Position numbers and translations under genes: made by a program
Notes under the pieces: model-generated
What the model was told of the DNA's origin: nothing
The model's database searches: none
What the model saw: only the letters and a program-made list of their open reading frames with translations
Shown here: piece after piece, positions 17,828 to 26,562 of the stretch
Layout of the letters: every line of letters begins with the position of its first letter
Numbering within the stretch: the stretch's first letter is position 1
Origin: Candidatus Gastranaerophilales bacterium
GTDB taxonomy: Bacteria > Cyanobacteriota > Vampirovibrionia > Gastranaerophilales > Gastranaerophilaceae
Direction of reading: 5' to 3'
DNA: 64,000 nt
Assembly: GCA_944324255.1 (NCBI GenBank)
Contig: CALUVM010000004.1
Coordinates: forward strand, 1 to 64,000

Positions 17828-19534
17828 TTACCCCTGACCTTTAATCTTCTTAGCAATTCTCTGGCACTGGATATTTTTAACCTCTTCCAGAACTTTCGCT
17901 ACAGAAACATCCCATGCTCCTGATGTCGGATTCTGGAATGGTTTTATACTCTTATACCAGGCAATGTCATCGCCTTCGGTTTTAAACCATCTCCATTCGG
18001 TGATGCGGTTGAACAGACCGAAAGTCTTAACTCCCAGTGCTCCTGCCAGGTTCATAACCCCGTTATCCGTTGTCACCATTAAATCCATATTCATCATTGC
18101 AGCTGCCGTATCTTCCCAGTTCTTGAATGTTTTACCAAGACGGATAAGTTCTGCATCCTCAGGTATTCTGTCCATCTGGCGGGACAAATCATCTACCTGA
18201 AAACTGTACACCTCAACTTCCGGCATCTGCATCAAAGGATACAAATATTCAAGAGGGATATCACGATCTGTTTCTTTAGATGCCATTGTACCTTCAAATG
18301 CAATACCGATTTTGAGCTTATCATTATCATTTATATGAGCTTTTCTATATGCATTAACCTTTGATTTTGGAACCCTTAAATAACCATCTGCAAGAGGAAT
18401 AGTATCAGGACTTGTTCCGCAGACAATAGGCAAATCCATCATTGGAATATAGTAGTCATAACTTATATTCGGAACGTCGATTTCTCTATAAATATCAACT
18501 CCGAGTTTTGAATCATTAAACAAATCCACCAGCTGATTTTGAACTACTACAGAAACTTTAGCACAAAGTTTTTGAAGTTGTTTTACAAAACGAATAAACA
18601 TAATTGAATCCCCGAAACCCTGTTCAAAATGAACTAGAATATGTTTATTTGTAATATCAACTTTCATATTCCATCTTTTCTTTTTATTAGAAAAAATAGG
18701 CGGGAAAGAAACATTTTTCAAATCTTCCTTCTGGAATCTGTGCTGCAAGAATTTAAATCCTTCCGCAAAACGTTTATGTTTTACAAGATATGCACCGTAT
18801 GAATGCAAGTCTGAATGTGTCGGATTAAGATACATAAGTTTTTGATAAAATTCATCCGCTTTTTGAGTTTCATCAAACTTTCCGTAAACATAAGCTATAT
18901 TCTTAACCACAATTCTGTTATTCGGTGCAAGTTCAAAAGCCTTTGTAAGATATTCAATTTGTTTTTCTTTATATTTATCCTGATAACAGGTTGAATACAG
19001 GTGCCCGAGCATATTATAGATTGAGTAATTTCTTTTATTTTTCTCAAGTGCTTTTTCATAGTATTCAATAGCTTTTACGTTATCCTTAATATCTGCATAA
19101 GTAATATCTGCAAGATATACGTATACATCTTCTTTATCAGGTGATATTTCTTCAAATCTTTTTAAGAATTTAATCGCTAAATCAGCATTTCCGAGAGCTT
19201 TCATACAAAGCCCGATATTTTTATAAACAGTTACAGGAAATCCTGAAAACTTCATAATATCCCGATAAAGTTCAACAGCTTCCGTCCACTTTTTATCCTT
19301 TGTTTTATTAGAAGCATACTGCATAGCAAAATTCATATATTTATTGATTGCAGCATTTTTCTCATAATCAAAAAGCTGCGGAATAATATTTCTGTATACT
19401 TCAAGTCCTTTATCAAAATCCTCATTTGTGCAGTAATATTCAGCCAGAGCCAAATCCAGCGAGTTTATCAAATCTTTTGAATTATCGATTGGAACTTCTT
19501 TTCTTACAACCAGTCGTTTAGAAACCTGTACCAT
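17828..19534 (-). CDS. TPR protein with glycosyltransferase family 9-like C-terminal domain
   Basis: A 568-residue protein. Residues ~20-270 are tetratricopeptide-like repeats (for example IYNMLGHLYSTC..., VYVYLADITYADI...AIEYYEKALEKN). The C-terminal ~280 residues match the GT-B fold of heptosyltransferase-like proteins: FEQGFGDSIMFIRFV, and DLMVTTDNGVMNLAGALGVKTFGLF followed by EWRWF. Such fusions are thought to glycosylate proteins or glycans, but no substrate can be read here. AGAGG precedes the ATG. It ends 60 bp from the convergent AAA+ gene. Confidence 0.72.
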   Translation of the reverse strand: MVQVSKRLVVRKEVPIDNSKDLINSLDLALAEYYCTNEDFDKGLEVYRNIIPQLFDYEKNAAINKYMNFAMQYASNKTKDKKWTEAVELYRDIMKFSGFPVTVYKNIGLCMKALGNADLAIKFLKRFEEISPDKEDVYVYLADITYADIKDNVKAIEYYEKALEKNKRNYSIYNMLGHLYSTCYQDKYKEKQIEYLTKAFELAPNNRIVVKNIAYVYGKFDETQKADEFYQKLMYLNPTHSDLHSYGAYLVKHKRFAEGFKFLQHRFQKEDLKNVSFPPIFSNKKKRWNMKVDITNKHILVHFEQGFGDSIMFIRFVKQLQKLCAKVSVVVQNQLVDLFNDSKLGVDIYREIDVPNISYDYYIPMMDLPIVCGTSPDTIPLADGYLRVPKSKVNAYRKAHINDNDKLKIGIAFEGTMASKETDRDIPLEYLYPLMQMPEVEVYSFQVDDLSRQMDRIPEDAELIRLGKTFKNWEDTAAAMMNMDLMVTTDNGVMNLAGALGVKTFGLFNRITEWRWFKTEGDDIAWYKSIKPFQNPTSGAWDVSVAKVLEEVKNIQCQRIAKKIKGQG

Positions 19535-19573
19535 ATTAGCCTCTTCTTATTTTTAGGATGTACCTAATTTAGT

Positions 19574-22144
19574 TTAAAACAAGTTAAGCTGCGGTGTCAA
19601 ATTCTCTACATCAAGTTCAGTAGAGGTCTTTCTTCCGGCAAGATTTTTAGAAAAATCTCTCTGCATTTTATTCATCAATTCTTCGGAACGTTTAACTACA
19701 CCCTTAGGCAGTCCCGCCATTTTAGCTACCTGAATACCGTAGCTTTTACTTGCACCTCCGGGAACTATTTTACGCAAGAACTCAATTTCTCCGTTCTCTT
19801 CACTTACCGTGATACGGTAATTCTTAATTTGCGGGAACGTTTTCGCCATAACATTAAGTTCATGATAATGGGTTGCGAAAATACATCTTGCCTTAATTGT
19901 ACCTGCTATATATTCAGCAACTGACCATGCTATTGCGACTCCGTCATAAGTACTTGTTCCACGTCCGATTTCATCAATCAAAATAAGACTTTTAGGTGTT
20001 GCGGAATTAAGGATATAAGAAGTTTCCGTCATTTCTACCATAAATGTAGACTGTCCCAGAGTCAGGTCATCACTTGCCCCCACACGGGTAAAGATTTTAT
20101 CAATCACACCAATTGAAGCAAAATCTGCCGGAACAAAAGAGCCAATCTGAGCCAGAATCGCAATCAAAGCATTTTGCCTCATATAAGTAGATTTACCTGC
20201 CATATTAGGTCCCGTTAATATCATAAGCATCGGTTTTTCAATACTTTCACAGGATAGTTCCAAATCATTCGGAACATAACTTCCCAGAGGTAAAATCTTC
20301 TCAAGAACCGGATGCCTGCCGTTTTTCACCACAAATTCTCTTGAGTCATTCAGTTCCGGACAAACATAATTCTGCTCAATAGCTAAAGAGGCAAAAGAAT
20401 TGTATACATCAAGTTCGGCAATACATTCCGAAAGTTCTCTTATTACGGTTATGTATTCTTTTGCATACTCTCTAAAATCACAGTATATCTTATATTCCAG
20501 CTCGTTTGCTTTAACCTGCGCCGTCAAAACTTCGTCTTCATGTTTCTTCAATTCATCCGTGATAAATCTCTCGGCATTTGTGAGAGTCTGCTTTCTTATA
20601 TAATCAGGAGGAACTTTGCTCAGATTAGAATTAGTAACCTCAATATAAAATCCGAAAACTTTATTATAATTAACTTTTAGAATACTTATTCCGGTTTTTT
20701 CTCTCTCTTTTTGTTCAAATCTTTTGAGCCACTCTGAGCCGTTAATAAGTAAATCTCTGAAATAGTCCAGATTACTGTTAGCACCTTTTTTAATAATTCC
20801 GCCCTCTTTGATAAGCATAGAAGGCTCATCATCTATTGTTTTTTCAATCAGGTTTTCAAGCTGGCATAAATTGTCCAAATCCGAATTAAATTTGTCAAAA
20901 ATATTTAGTCCTAGAGATTTAACCAGACTAAAAAGTTCAGGGAGCACCCTTAAAGAAAACTTTAATGCTATAAAGTCCCGGGGGCTTACGGAATTATTAC
21001 TAAGACGGGTTGATAATCTCTGGATATCATAAATCCCCTTCAAAAGACTTTCTATTTCGTATCTGGAAGAAGAATTTTCAACAAGAGCCTTAACTGTATT
21101 CTGTCTGATTTGAATTTTTTCAATATCTTTAAGCGGCTGGCATATCCAGGTCTTTAAAAGACGTGCACCCATACCGGTAACCGTTTTATCAATCGCCCAC
21201 AGAAGCGAACCGTATTTATTTTTATCTCTTAATGTTTCGGTAAGTTCAAGATTTCTTCTTGCGGCATTGTCTATTGCAACATAATCCGTAAGCTCATAGA
21301 GTTCTATTTTTTCAAACTTAGGAAAACCTTCTTTCATATTTTCCCAGACATAAGCAAGAAGTCCGGCAGCAGCCCTTAACGCAACAGGGCTTTTATTGTA
21401 GCCGATTGAATCAAGGTTATTAAGCTTAAAAACATTTTTCAAATTATTCCGGGCAAAATCAGGTTCAAAAACCCTTGAAGGCACTTTGCTGCAATTATAA
21501 CTGTTTAAAATTTCATCCGGTAAATCCACTGTTTCCTCAGGAACTATCTGGAATGGCTGAAGTTTAAGTTTTTTAGCTGATGATATAACCTCTGAAGGCT
21601 GTATTCTCGCAAGCTCTGTTTTAACAGAGTCATAGCTTAGCTCCGCTGCCTTAAATTCACCTGTGGAAATATCCGTATATGCAAAACCCCATATATCTTT
21701 CTCTTTAAAAAGTGCGCAGATATAATTATTGCTTGACTGGTTAAGAAGCCTGCTTTCAACAATTGTTCCGGCAGTTATGGTTCTTACGACTCCTCTCTTT
21801 ACAAGATTTTTGGCAAGTTTAGGGTCTTCGAGCTGTTCGCAGATTGCAATTTTATACCCTCTGTTAACAAGCTTTTCCAGATATCCGTCAACTGCTTTAA
21901 CAGGGATACCCGCAAGCGGAATTCTTCCGATGCTTCCTGCATCACGTCCGGTCAGAGTAATTTCAAGCTCTCTGGAAACAGTTTCCGCATCTTCATAAAA
22001 AGTTTCGTAAAAATCCCCCAGACGATAAAACAGTATTGCACCGGGGTTTTCTCTTTTTATTTCAAGATACTGCCTCATTACAGGAGTAGTCTCTTCCAAC
22101 ACAACATCCGCACTATTAATATGATTGATTTCAGGTTTTGTCAT
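19574..22144 (-). CDS. mutS: DNA mismatch repair protein MutS
   Basis: The ATG at 22144 gives 856 residues, the usual MutS length; the open frame extends upstream but with unrelated composition. The mismatch-binding domain contains the Phe-x-Glu motif in GDFYETFYED near residue 45, and the ATPase has GPNMAGKST and the Walker B LILIDEIGRGTSTYDG. The protein recognises mismatches and recruits MutL. No mutL lies within the window. A TTGCAC-17-TACAAT promoter places the probable transcription start at the ATG itself, and it overlaps the control region of the divergent membrane-protein gene. Confidence 0.95.
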   Translation of the reverse strand: MTKPEINHINSADVVLEETTPVMRQYLEIKRENPGAILFYRLGDFYETFYEDAETVSRELEITLTGRDAGSIGRIPLAGIPVKAVDGYLEKLVNRGYKIAICEQLEDPKLAKNLVKRGVVRTITAGTIVESRLLNQSSNNYICALFKEKDIWGFAYTDISTGEFKAAELSYDSVKTELARIQPSEVISSAKKLKLQPFQIVPEETVDLPDEILNSYNCSKVPSRVFEPDFARNNLKNVFKLNNLDSIGYNKSPVALRAAAGLLAYVWENMKEGFPKFEKIELYELTDYVAIDNAARRNLELTETLRDKNKYGSLLWAIDKTVTGMGARLLKTWICQPLKDIEKIQIRQNTVKALVENSSSRYEIESLLKGIYDIQRLSTRLSNNSVSPRDFIALKFSLRVLPELFSLVKSLGLNIFDKFNSDLDNLCQLENLIEKTIDDEPSMLIKEGGIIKKGANSNLDYFRDLLINGSEWLKRFEQKEREKTGISILKVNYNKVFGFYIEVTNSNLSKVPPDYIRKQTLTNAERFITDELKKHEDEVLTAQVKANELEYKIYCDFREYAKEYITVIRELSECIAELDVYNSFASLAIEQNYVCPELNDSREFVVKNGRHPVLEKILPLGSYVPNDLELSCESIEKPMLMILTGPNMAGKSTYMRQNALIAILAQIGSFVPADFASIGVIDKIFTRVGASDDLTLGQSTFMVEMTETSYILNSATPKSLILIDEIGRGTSTYDGVAIAWSVAEYIAGTIKARCIFATHYHELNVMAKTFPQIKNYRITVSEENGEIEFLRKIVPGGASKSYGIQVAKMAGLPKGVVKRSEELMNKMQRDFSKNLAGRKTSTELDVENLTPQLNLF

Positions 22145-22151
22145 AGTTATA

Positions 22152-22180
22152 ATTGTACATAATATTAATCTCAGGTGCAA
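22152..22180 (-). promoter_or_regulatory. mutS promoter, probably leaderless
   Basis: On the minus strand TTGCAC (22180-22175) and TACAAT (22157-22152) are separated by exactly 17 nt, and the mutS ATG follows the -10 box after 7 nt. No Shine-Dalgarno is present. The -35 box coincides with the ribosome-binding site of the divergent gene starting at 22184. Confidence 0.6.
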
Positions 22181-22183
22181 GTT

Positions 22184-22792
22184 ATGTTTAGATTTATAAA
22201 AATTATCATTAACGCCTTCATTCTTGTTCTTGCAATAATCGGATTTAACGCAATAGGCGGACAAAAATACGTTGAAGCGATAAAAGTCAATGTAACTAAT
22301 TTTATTCAGCATAGAGCGGAAGAAAATGCTAAAAAAATAGGAAATTTTTCGAATCTCCACGAAGAATTTCAAATAGATAATACAGTTAATCTCCTCGGAT
22401 ATCGGGCAGTTATAGCAGAACACACAACTACAGGTCAAAAAATGTGTATAGTGGATTCCGGCAAAAAACCGCTTTTAAGTCAGGATGATATAAAAAGCGA
22501 CGGACTGGAAAATAAATTAAAAGATCTTTCCAAAAAATTCAAGTATCAGGCACTTTCCTTTGAAGAACTAAAAATAACCTCCAGAGGAACTATGAATATT
22601 TACGGCAAACAAGCTCCTTATGCAAAGTTTGAAGCAAAAGTCAGTAAACTGCCTTTTTCTGACGTAGCCGGAATTGTTTCCAGCGTTCAGACTTCCGACG
22701 GTTCCGAAAAACTAGCTCTATCCGTAAATGAAAACAAAAAATATTCACAACTCATTACGGATGAATTTTTTAAAGATGTAAAAGAAAACTAA
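22184..22792 (+). CDS. hypothetical single-pass membrane protein
   Basis: Start placed at the ATG 22184, with AGGTG six bases upstream, rather than the GTG at 22175 that lies within that site; 202 residues. One N-terminal hydrophobic segment (about 5-25) anchors a polar domain of ~175 residues with alternating strands and helices. No family recognised. It is the first gene of a tight plus-strand run with a DUF2993-like, a GerMN and other genes, 11 bp before the next start, so an envelope role is inferred from context. Confidence 0.6.
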   Translation: MFRFIKIIINAFILVLAIIGFNAIGGQKYVEAIKVNVTNFIQHRAEENAKKIGNFSNLHEEFQIDNTVNLLGYRAVIAEHTTTGQKMCIVDSGKKPLLSQDDIKSDGLENKLKDLSKKFKYQALSFEELKITSRGTMNIYGKQAPYAKFEAKVSKLPFSDVAGIVSSVQTSDGSEKLALSVNENKKYSQLITDEFFKDVKEN

Positions 22793-22802
22793 GGACTAAA
22801 GT

Positions 22803-23630
22803 ATGAAAAAGATTTTATTATTGTTCATATCAGTAATGCTTATTTCAACTCCTGTCTGGGCAAAAACAGATACTACTTCAAAAGAATATCTCCAGACAAA
22901 AAAACATTTTGCAATAATGAATCCTATTGCGGAAAGCATTGCTCAATCTGTTATTAAAAGAGAACTTAAAAAAGAAACCGGAGCACGATTTAAGGTTAAG
23001 TTTGAAGGATATACTCTCTCAAGTATGAAAAAAGGTATATTTAAATACCTTGAAATTTCAGGAAAAAATATTGATGTAGAAGGAATAAATGTTCCGTATT
23101 TAAAAGTTAAATCGGTTTCTGACTATAACTGGGTGGATTACACACAAAATCCCGTTGTATACAAAACCAATATGACTTTTTACTATGACATGACTCTTGA
23201 TGAAGATTCAATTAATAAGTCATTAAGTTCTAAAGAATATCAAAATACTTTAAAGAAAATTAACGACATTGCATATCCTCTATTTGAAATGAAAAGAGTT
23301 AAGGTCAGAATTTTAAATAATAAAATGTATATAATAACGGAGTACAATTTCCCTATATCTCCGTCTAAAAACGACAAAACTTTCATGATGACAAGTGATT
23401 TTAAGGTGGAAAACGGAAAAATTATTGCCCATGATGTTAGTGTTCATGAGGCATACGGAAAATTATCTTTAAATAAAGTTGCAAATCTCGTAAACCTCTT
23501 AAATCCGCTTGCTTTTACACTATCAATGATGGATTCTCAAAAATGTAACGGTAAAATAGAGAATGTAAACTTTGTTGATAATAAAATACAAATTGATGGT
23601 AAAATATTTGTAAAAGGAGATAGAGCATGA
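22803..23630 (+). CDS. DUF2993 (LmeA-like) exported protein
   Basis: A 275-residue protein with a signal peptide (KKILLLFISVMLISTPVWA, cleavage after residue ~20) and a domain resembling DUF2993/LmeA: IAESIAQSVIKRELKKETG..FKVKFEGYTLSSMKKGIFKYLEISGKNIDVEGI. Members bind phospholipids in the envelope; LmeA of actinobacteria is required for mannan elongation, and related proteins occur in cyanobacteria. The role here is probably lipid binding in the periplasm. It overlaps the GerMN gene by 4 bp. Confidence 0.65.
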   Translation: MKKILLLFISVMLISTPVWAKTDTTSKEYLQTKKHFAIMNPIAESIAQSVIKRELKKETGARFKVKFEGYTLSSMKKGIFKYLEISGKNIDVEGINVPYLKVKSVSDYNWVDYTQNPVVYKTNMTFYYDMTLDEDSINKSLSSKEYQNTLKKINDIAYPLFEMKRVKVRILNNKMYIITEYNFPISPSKNDKTFMMTSDFKVENGKIIAHDVSVHEAYGKLSLNKVANLVNLLNPLAFTLSMMDSQKCNGKIENVNFVDNKIQIDGKIFVKGDRA

Positions 23631-24250
23631 ACTTCTCTCAAAAACTCGGACTTTTTATTCTGATTGTTATTTCTGTTGCTTATGTATATTTTTCATTCTT
23701 TAATAAAGATTTTGAAATGCCGCAGTTTAACTGGCAGAAAGAAAATCCGATAATAGATAAACAGGATGACGAGTTTAATGCTCTTACAAACCAAACCCCG
23801 GAAGAAACAGAAACAGTAACACAGAAAGAAAAATCGCCAGTTACGGTAAAAATATTTATCTGCGACAAATCCGGAAATCTGCGCTCTGTTAACAGAACCT
23901 GCGATCCGAATACCGAAAAATCCTGTTTTTCATACGCTATAAAAGAGTTAATAAAAGCTCCGACATCCTGGGAAAAATCCAAAGGTTTTACCTCGGAAAT
24001 CCCTCAAGGCACCAAGATTCTTTCTATAAGAGAATCCGCTAACAGTATAATGATTGACCTATCCTCAAATTTTGAAACCGGAGGCGGTGCAGAAAGCACA
24101 TATATGAGAGTTAAACAGGTTATTAAAACAGCAAATTCAAATACTTCAACTCCTGTATACCTTTATCTGAACGGAAAACAGGCAAACGTTATTGGAGGTG
24201 AAGGTATTATGCTTAAACAACCGCTTAATGAAAGGTCGCTTGATGAGTGA
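23627..24250 (+). CDS. GerMN-domain membrane-anchored protein
   Basis: A 207-residue protein with an N-terminal membrane anchor (about 6-24), a polar E/T-rich linker to ~70, and a GerMN-like domain: ...IKELIKAPTSWEKSKGFTSEIPQGTKIL..., SIMIDLSSNF, VKQVIKTAN, PVYLYLNGKQ. GerMN domains are found in sporulation protein GerM and in non-sporulating bacteria, including cyanobacteria, where they are exported and of unclear function. Its gene overlaps both neighbours, so translation is coupled. There is no other sign of sporulation genes. Confidence 0.7.
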   Translation: MNFSQKLGLFILIVISVAYVYFSFFNKDFEMPQFNWQKENPIIDKQDDEFNALTNQTPEETETVTQKEKSPVTVKIFICDKSGNLRSVNRTCDPNTEKSCFSYAIKELIKAPTSWEKSKGFTSEIPQGTKILSIRESANSIMIDLSSNFETGGGAESTYMRVKQVIKTANSNTSTPVYLYLNGKQANVIGGEGIMLKQPLNERSLDE

Positions 24251-24518
24251 AAATAAAGATTTAGATTATTATATGAATCTTGATTGGACGTTAATTGAAG
24301 GTACAGATCTGGATTTTAACGGAAATCCTTATTATTACATTGAGATAAAAGAAATTCCGAGTTTCGCCTTCTGCGCTAAAACCAGAGAAAAGGCTCTCGA
24401 AAATTATAAAAAACAACTCCGGCTTTCTCTTATGCTTATGCTGGAAGACGGCGACCACATAGTCGAACCCGGAGAAGAAACCGAAGATGATATAGATTGG
24501 GAAAGTATATGTCCTTAA
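24243..24518 (+). CDS. HicB-like small protein (no HicA partner)
   Basis: The ATG at 24243 overlaps the GerMN stop and has AAAGG upstream, giving 91 residues. The core YYYIEIKEIPSFAFCAKTREKALENYKKQLRLSL resembles the partial RNase-H fold of HicB antitoxins (strand, 'P-F-G-T-EEAL-N---A'), followed by an acidic tail. No hicA toxin is adjacent; instead rimI overlaps by 10 bp. A free-standing HicB-fold protein inside a housekeeping operon is more likely than a toxin-antitoxin system. Confidence 0.5.
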   Translation: MSENKDLDYYMNLDWTLIEGTDLDFNGNPYYYIEIKEIPSFAFCAKTREKALENYKKQLRLSLMLMLEDGDHIVEPGEETEDDIDWESICP

Positions 24519-25045
24519 CCGGTGTATCACAAATATCTATAACAAGAATGTCGTCAGATGATGTTGAAGAAGTGGTAAAAATAGAAGAAGAAGCCTACGG
24601 CGAACATCACTGGTCAAAATCATCTTTCTATGACGAAATGTCCAATAATCTTGCTCATTACTACACTGCAAGAACTTCAAACGGCGAGCTTGCGGGTTAT
24701 GCAGGAACATGGCATATTTTAGACGAAGGACATATTACAACCATTGCCGTCAAGAATAATTATTTAAGACAGCATATCGGAGAAGCCCTAATCGTAAAAA
24801 TTCTGGAAGACTGCTATAAAGAAAAAATTAAATACCTGACCCTTGAAGTCAGAGAATCAAATATTCCGGCAATCAGTCTTTATACAAAATACGGGTTTAC
24901 ATCTCTGGGAACCAGAAAGGGTTATTATCAGGACAATAACGAATCCGCTCTCATTATGTGGACGGAAAACATTTTTTACGATAAATTTAAAACTAAGTTT
25001 GATGAAAATAAAGAAAAATTAAAAACATTAATAGAAATAAAATGA
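24509..25045 (+). CDS. rimI: ribosomal protein S18-alanine N-acetyltransferase-like GNAT
   Basis: A 178-residue GNAT acetyltransferase; the ATG at 24509 is favoured over a TTG 12 nt upstream. It has EEEAYGEHHWSKSSFYDEM, the acetyl-CoA loop region ITTIAVKNNYLRQHIGEALI, and LEVRESNIPAISLYTKYGFTSLGTRKGYY, all typical of RimI, which acetylates the N-terminus of S18. A C-terminal charged extension of ~25 residues is additional. It overlaps the previous gene by 10 bp and bioY by 4 bp. In many bacteria rimI accompanies tsaB; here tsaB and tsaE lie 38 kb away. Confidence 0.82.
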   Translation: MSLTGVSQISITRMSSDDVEEVVKIEEEAYGEHHWSKSSFYDEMSNNLAHYYTARTSNGELAGYAGTWHILDEGHITTIAVKNNYLRQHIGEALIVKILEDCYKEKIKYLTLEVRESNIPAISLYTKYGFTSLGTRKGYYQDNNESALIMWTENIFYDKFKTKFDENKEKLKTLIEIK

Positions 25046-25719
25046 CAAAAAGAGTTTCCAAACAATTAAACAGCTTTAAATACAAAGGAGAACCCATTAA
25101 ATTTACACTCGGGACTCTTCTTCTAACCTGTTTATGTATCCTGCTTTTAATTGTTGCAACTTTTACTCAAATTACTCTAAAACATCTTTACATTCCAATG
25201 GATGCTTTTGATTTTCTGAGCAAAGATGTCACTTCCATAGAAATACTCTGTCACTTTACCAAAACTTATAGATATATCCCTCAAACTCCGATGATATTTT
25301 TTATAGTTGCACTTCTTGGACGTAAGTTCGGAATCCTGACTATATGCGGATATATTATCCTGGGAATGTTTTTCCCTATCTTTGCTCTCGGCGGCGGAAT
25401 TAATTATCTTTTTGAATACGGTTTTGGTTATATTTTAGCCTTCATTCCGGCAATATTTTTTACAGGAACTCTCCTGAAAGTAAAAACAGATTTCTTAAGA
25501 ATAGTTCTAATGTCCATCCTCGGAGTCGGAACTATTCACATACTCGGCATCCTTTATATGTTATTCCTTGCAACGCTCCGGCATGCCCCGATGTATCTTG
25601 TATCCAGCTGGATTTCTTCTCAGAGCGGAGTTCAAATCCTTTATGATATTTTCTTTTGCGTTATTGCTATTTATCTCGGAAGGTTCACAAGAAGAATCCT
25701 CTGGGTTGTTTTGTGCTAA
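25042..25719 (+). CDS. bioY: BioY-family biotin transporter component
   Basis: A 225-residue polytopic membrane protein with about six hydrophobic segments. The stretch YIPQTPMIFFIVALLGRKFGIL..., PIFALGGGINYLFEYGFGYILAFIPA corresponds to the BioY core, where a glycine-rich loop and GY-LGF motif line the biotin site. BioY acts alone or as the S-component of an ECF transporter; no ecfA/T genes are seen nearby. It is the last gene of the overlapping plus-strand operon. Biotin is the expected substrate by family. Confidence 0.8.
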   Translation: MTKRVSKQLNSFKYKGEPIKFTLGTLLLTCLCILLLIVATFTQITLKHLYIPMDAFDFLSKDVTSIEILCHFTKTYRYIPQTPMIFFIVALLGRKFGILTICGYIILGMFFPIFALGGGINYLFEYGFGYILAFIPAIFFTGTLLKVKTDFLRIVLMSILGVGTIHILGILYMLFLATLRHAPMYLVSSWISSQSGVQILYDIFFCVIAIYLGRFTRRILWVVLC

Positions 25720-25739
25720 ATTATTACCCATTTAATAAC

Positions 25740-25814
25740 TTGTTTAAATTTAAACAAATAATATGTTAAGAAATGTAAAATTGTCTGAAAACAGGTAAAT
25801 ATTTCTTAACATAT
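25740..25814. promoter_or_regulatory. 18-bp palindrome and 14-bp inverted repeat upstream of secreted HExxH gene
   Basis: In the 233-bp gap between bioY and the next gene, 25740-25757 is a perfect palindrome (TTGTTTAAATTTAAACAA), and 25761-25774 is exactly complementary to 25801-25814 (ATATGTTAAGAAAT arms, 26-nt spacer). They may serve as termination of the bioY transcript or as operators for the downstream gene. A TTTGTAAC element follows at 25864. Confidence 0.5.
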
Positions 25815-25952
25815 TCATGTTTTTATGCACTTTTTTACCCCGCTTAGTTAACTTTTGTTTCTATTTGTAACGATAAAAATAAAACACCTCAAGTTTGCTG
25901 AAAATGAGCCGTAAACACATATATCAGAAGTCGTTAAAAAGGAGTATGTGTT

Positions 25953-26504
25953 ATGAAAAAAGTGTTCGTAGTATTATTTGTTTTATTTTTTGTTACTTTA
26001 AACCAGGCTTTTGCCTACAACGTAAAAGATTATTCTTCTGACCCGACTATTCTTGCAGCATTGAGATTGCTTGAACAGAATGGAGAAACAGATGTATTTG
26101 CTAATCTTGAAAGAAATGATGTTAAAATTAAATTCCAAATGCTTTCAGGATACGGACAGACTGTTTATGCAGCTAATATGTATAACGAATTCGGAAGAAG
26201 AATTATTGTTATTAATTCTAAATTCAAAAGCGCACCGACCGAGCAAATTGCATGTCTTATAGCTCACGAAAGCTGCCACGTTGCAAGAAAAGCAACTCTT
26301 GAAGAAGAAACAACCGCTACTCAAAAAGAAGCTGCATGCTGGACTAAATTAAAAGTTGCTTCTAAAACTTATCCGCAGACAAAATTAACTAAAAGATTAG
26401 ACAGAATTGCAGGTTTGTACTTAGCTTCTAATGAAAACACCAATTATGTACATAACACTATTGCAAGCAGCAGCTTTTACAGAAACCAATTCGGACTTAA
26501 TTAA
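25953..26504 (+). CDS. secreted small protein with HExxH motif (putative metallopeptidase)
   Basis: A 183-residue protein with a clear signal peptide (KKVFVVLFVLFFVTLNQAFA, cleavage near residue 21). Residues 105-109 are HESCH, a zinc-peptidase HExxH, in the helix context IACLIAHESCHVARKA, followed by glutamates at 117-119 and 126 that could supply the third ligand. A cysteine pair (101, 108) and C129 are unusual. The protein is too short for known large families and I cannot name one. AAAGGAG precedes the ATG, and a strong terminator follows, so it is monocistronic. Confidence 0.6.
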   Translation: MKKVFVVLFVLFFVTLNQAFAYNVKDYSSDPTILAALRLLEQNGETDVFANLERNDVKIKFQMLSGYGQTVYAANMYNEFGRRIIVINSKFKSAPTEQIACLIAHESCHVARKATLEEETTATQKEAACWTKLKVASKTYPQTKLTKRLDRIAGLYLASNENTNYVHNTIASSSFYRNQFGLN

Positions 26505-26535
26505 TTTTAAACTTAATACATATTCCTAAGATTTT

Positions 26536-26562
26536 CCCGGAAACGATTTCCGGGTTTTTTTT
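26536..26562 (+). terminator. Rho-independent terminator after the HExxH gene
   Basis: Perfect 8-bp stem CCCGGAAA/TTTCCGGG with a CGA loop followed by eight T. It lies 32 nt after the stop codon, and its T-run reaches the end of the convergent GspE-like gene. Confidence 0.9.

Noticed and set aside
24243-24518. HicAB toxin-antitoxin pair
   Set aside because: No hicA gene is adjacent; the gene is embedded by overlaps between GerMN and rimI.
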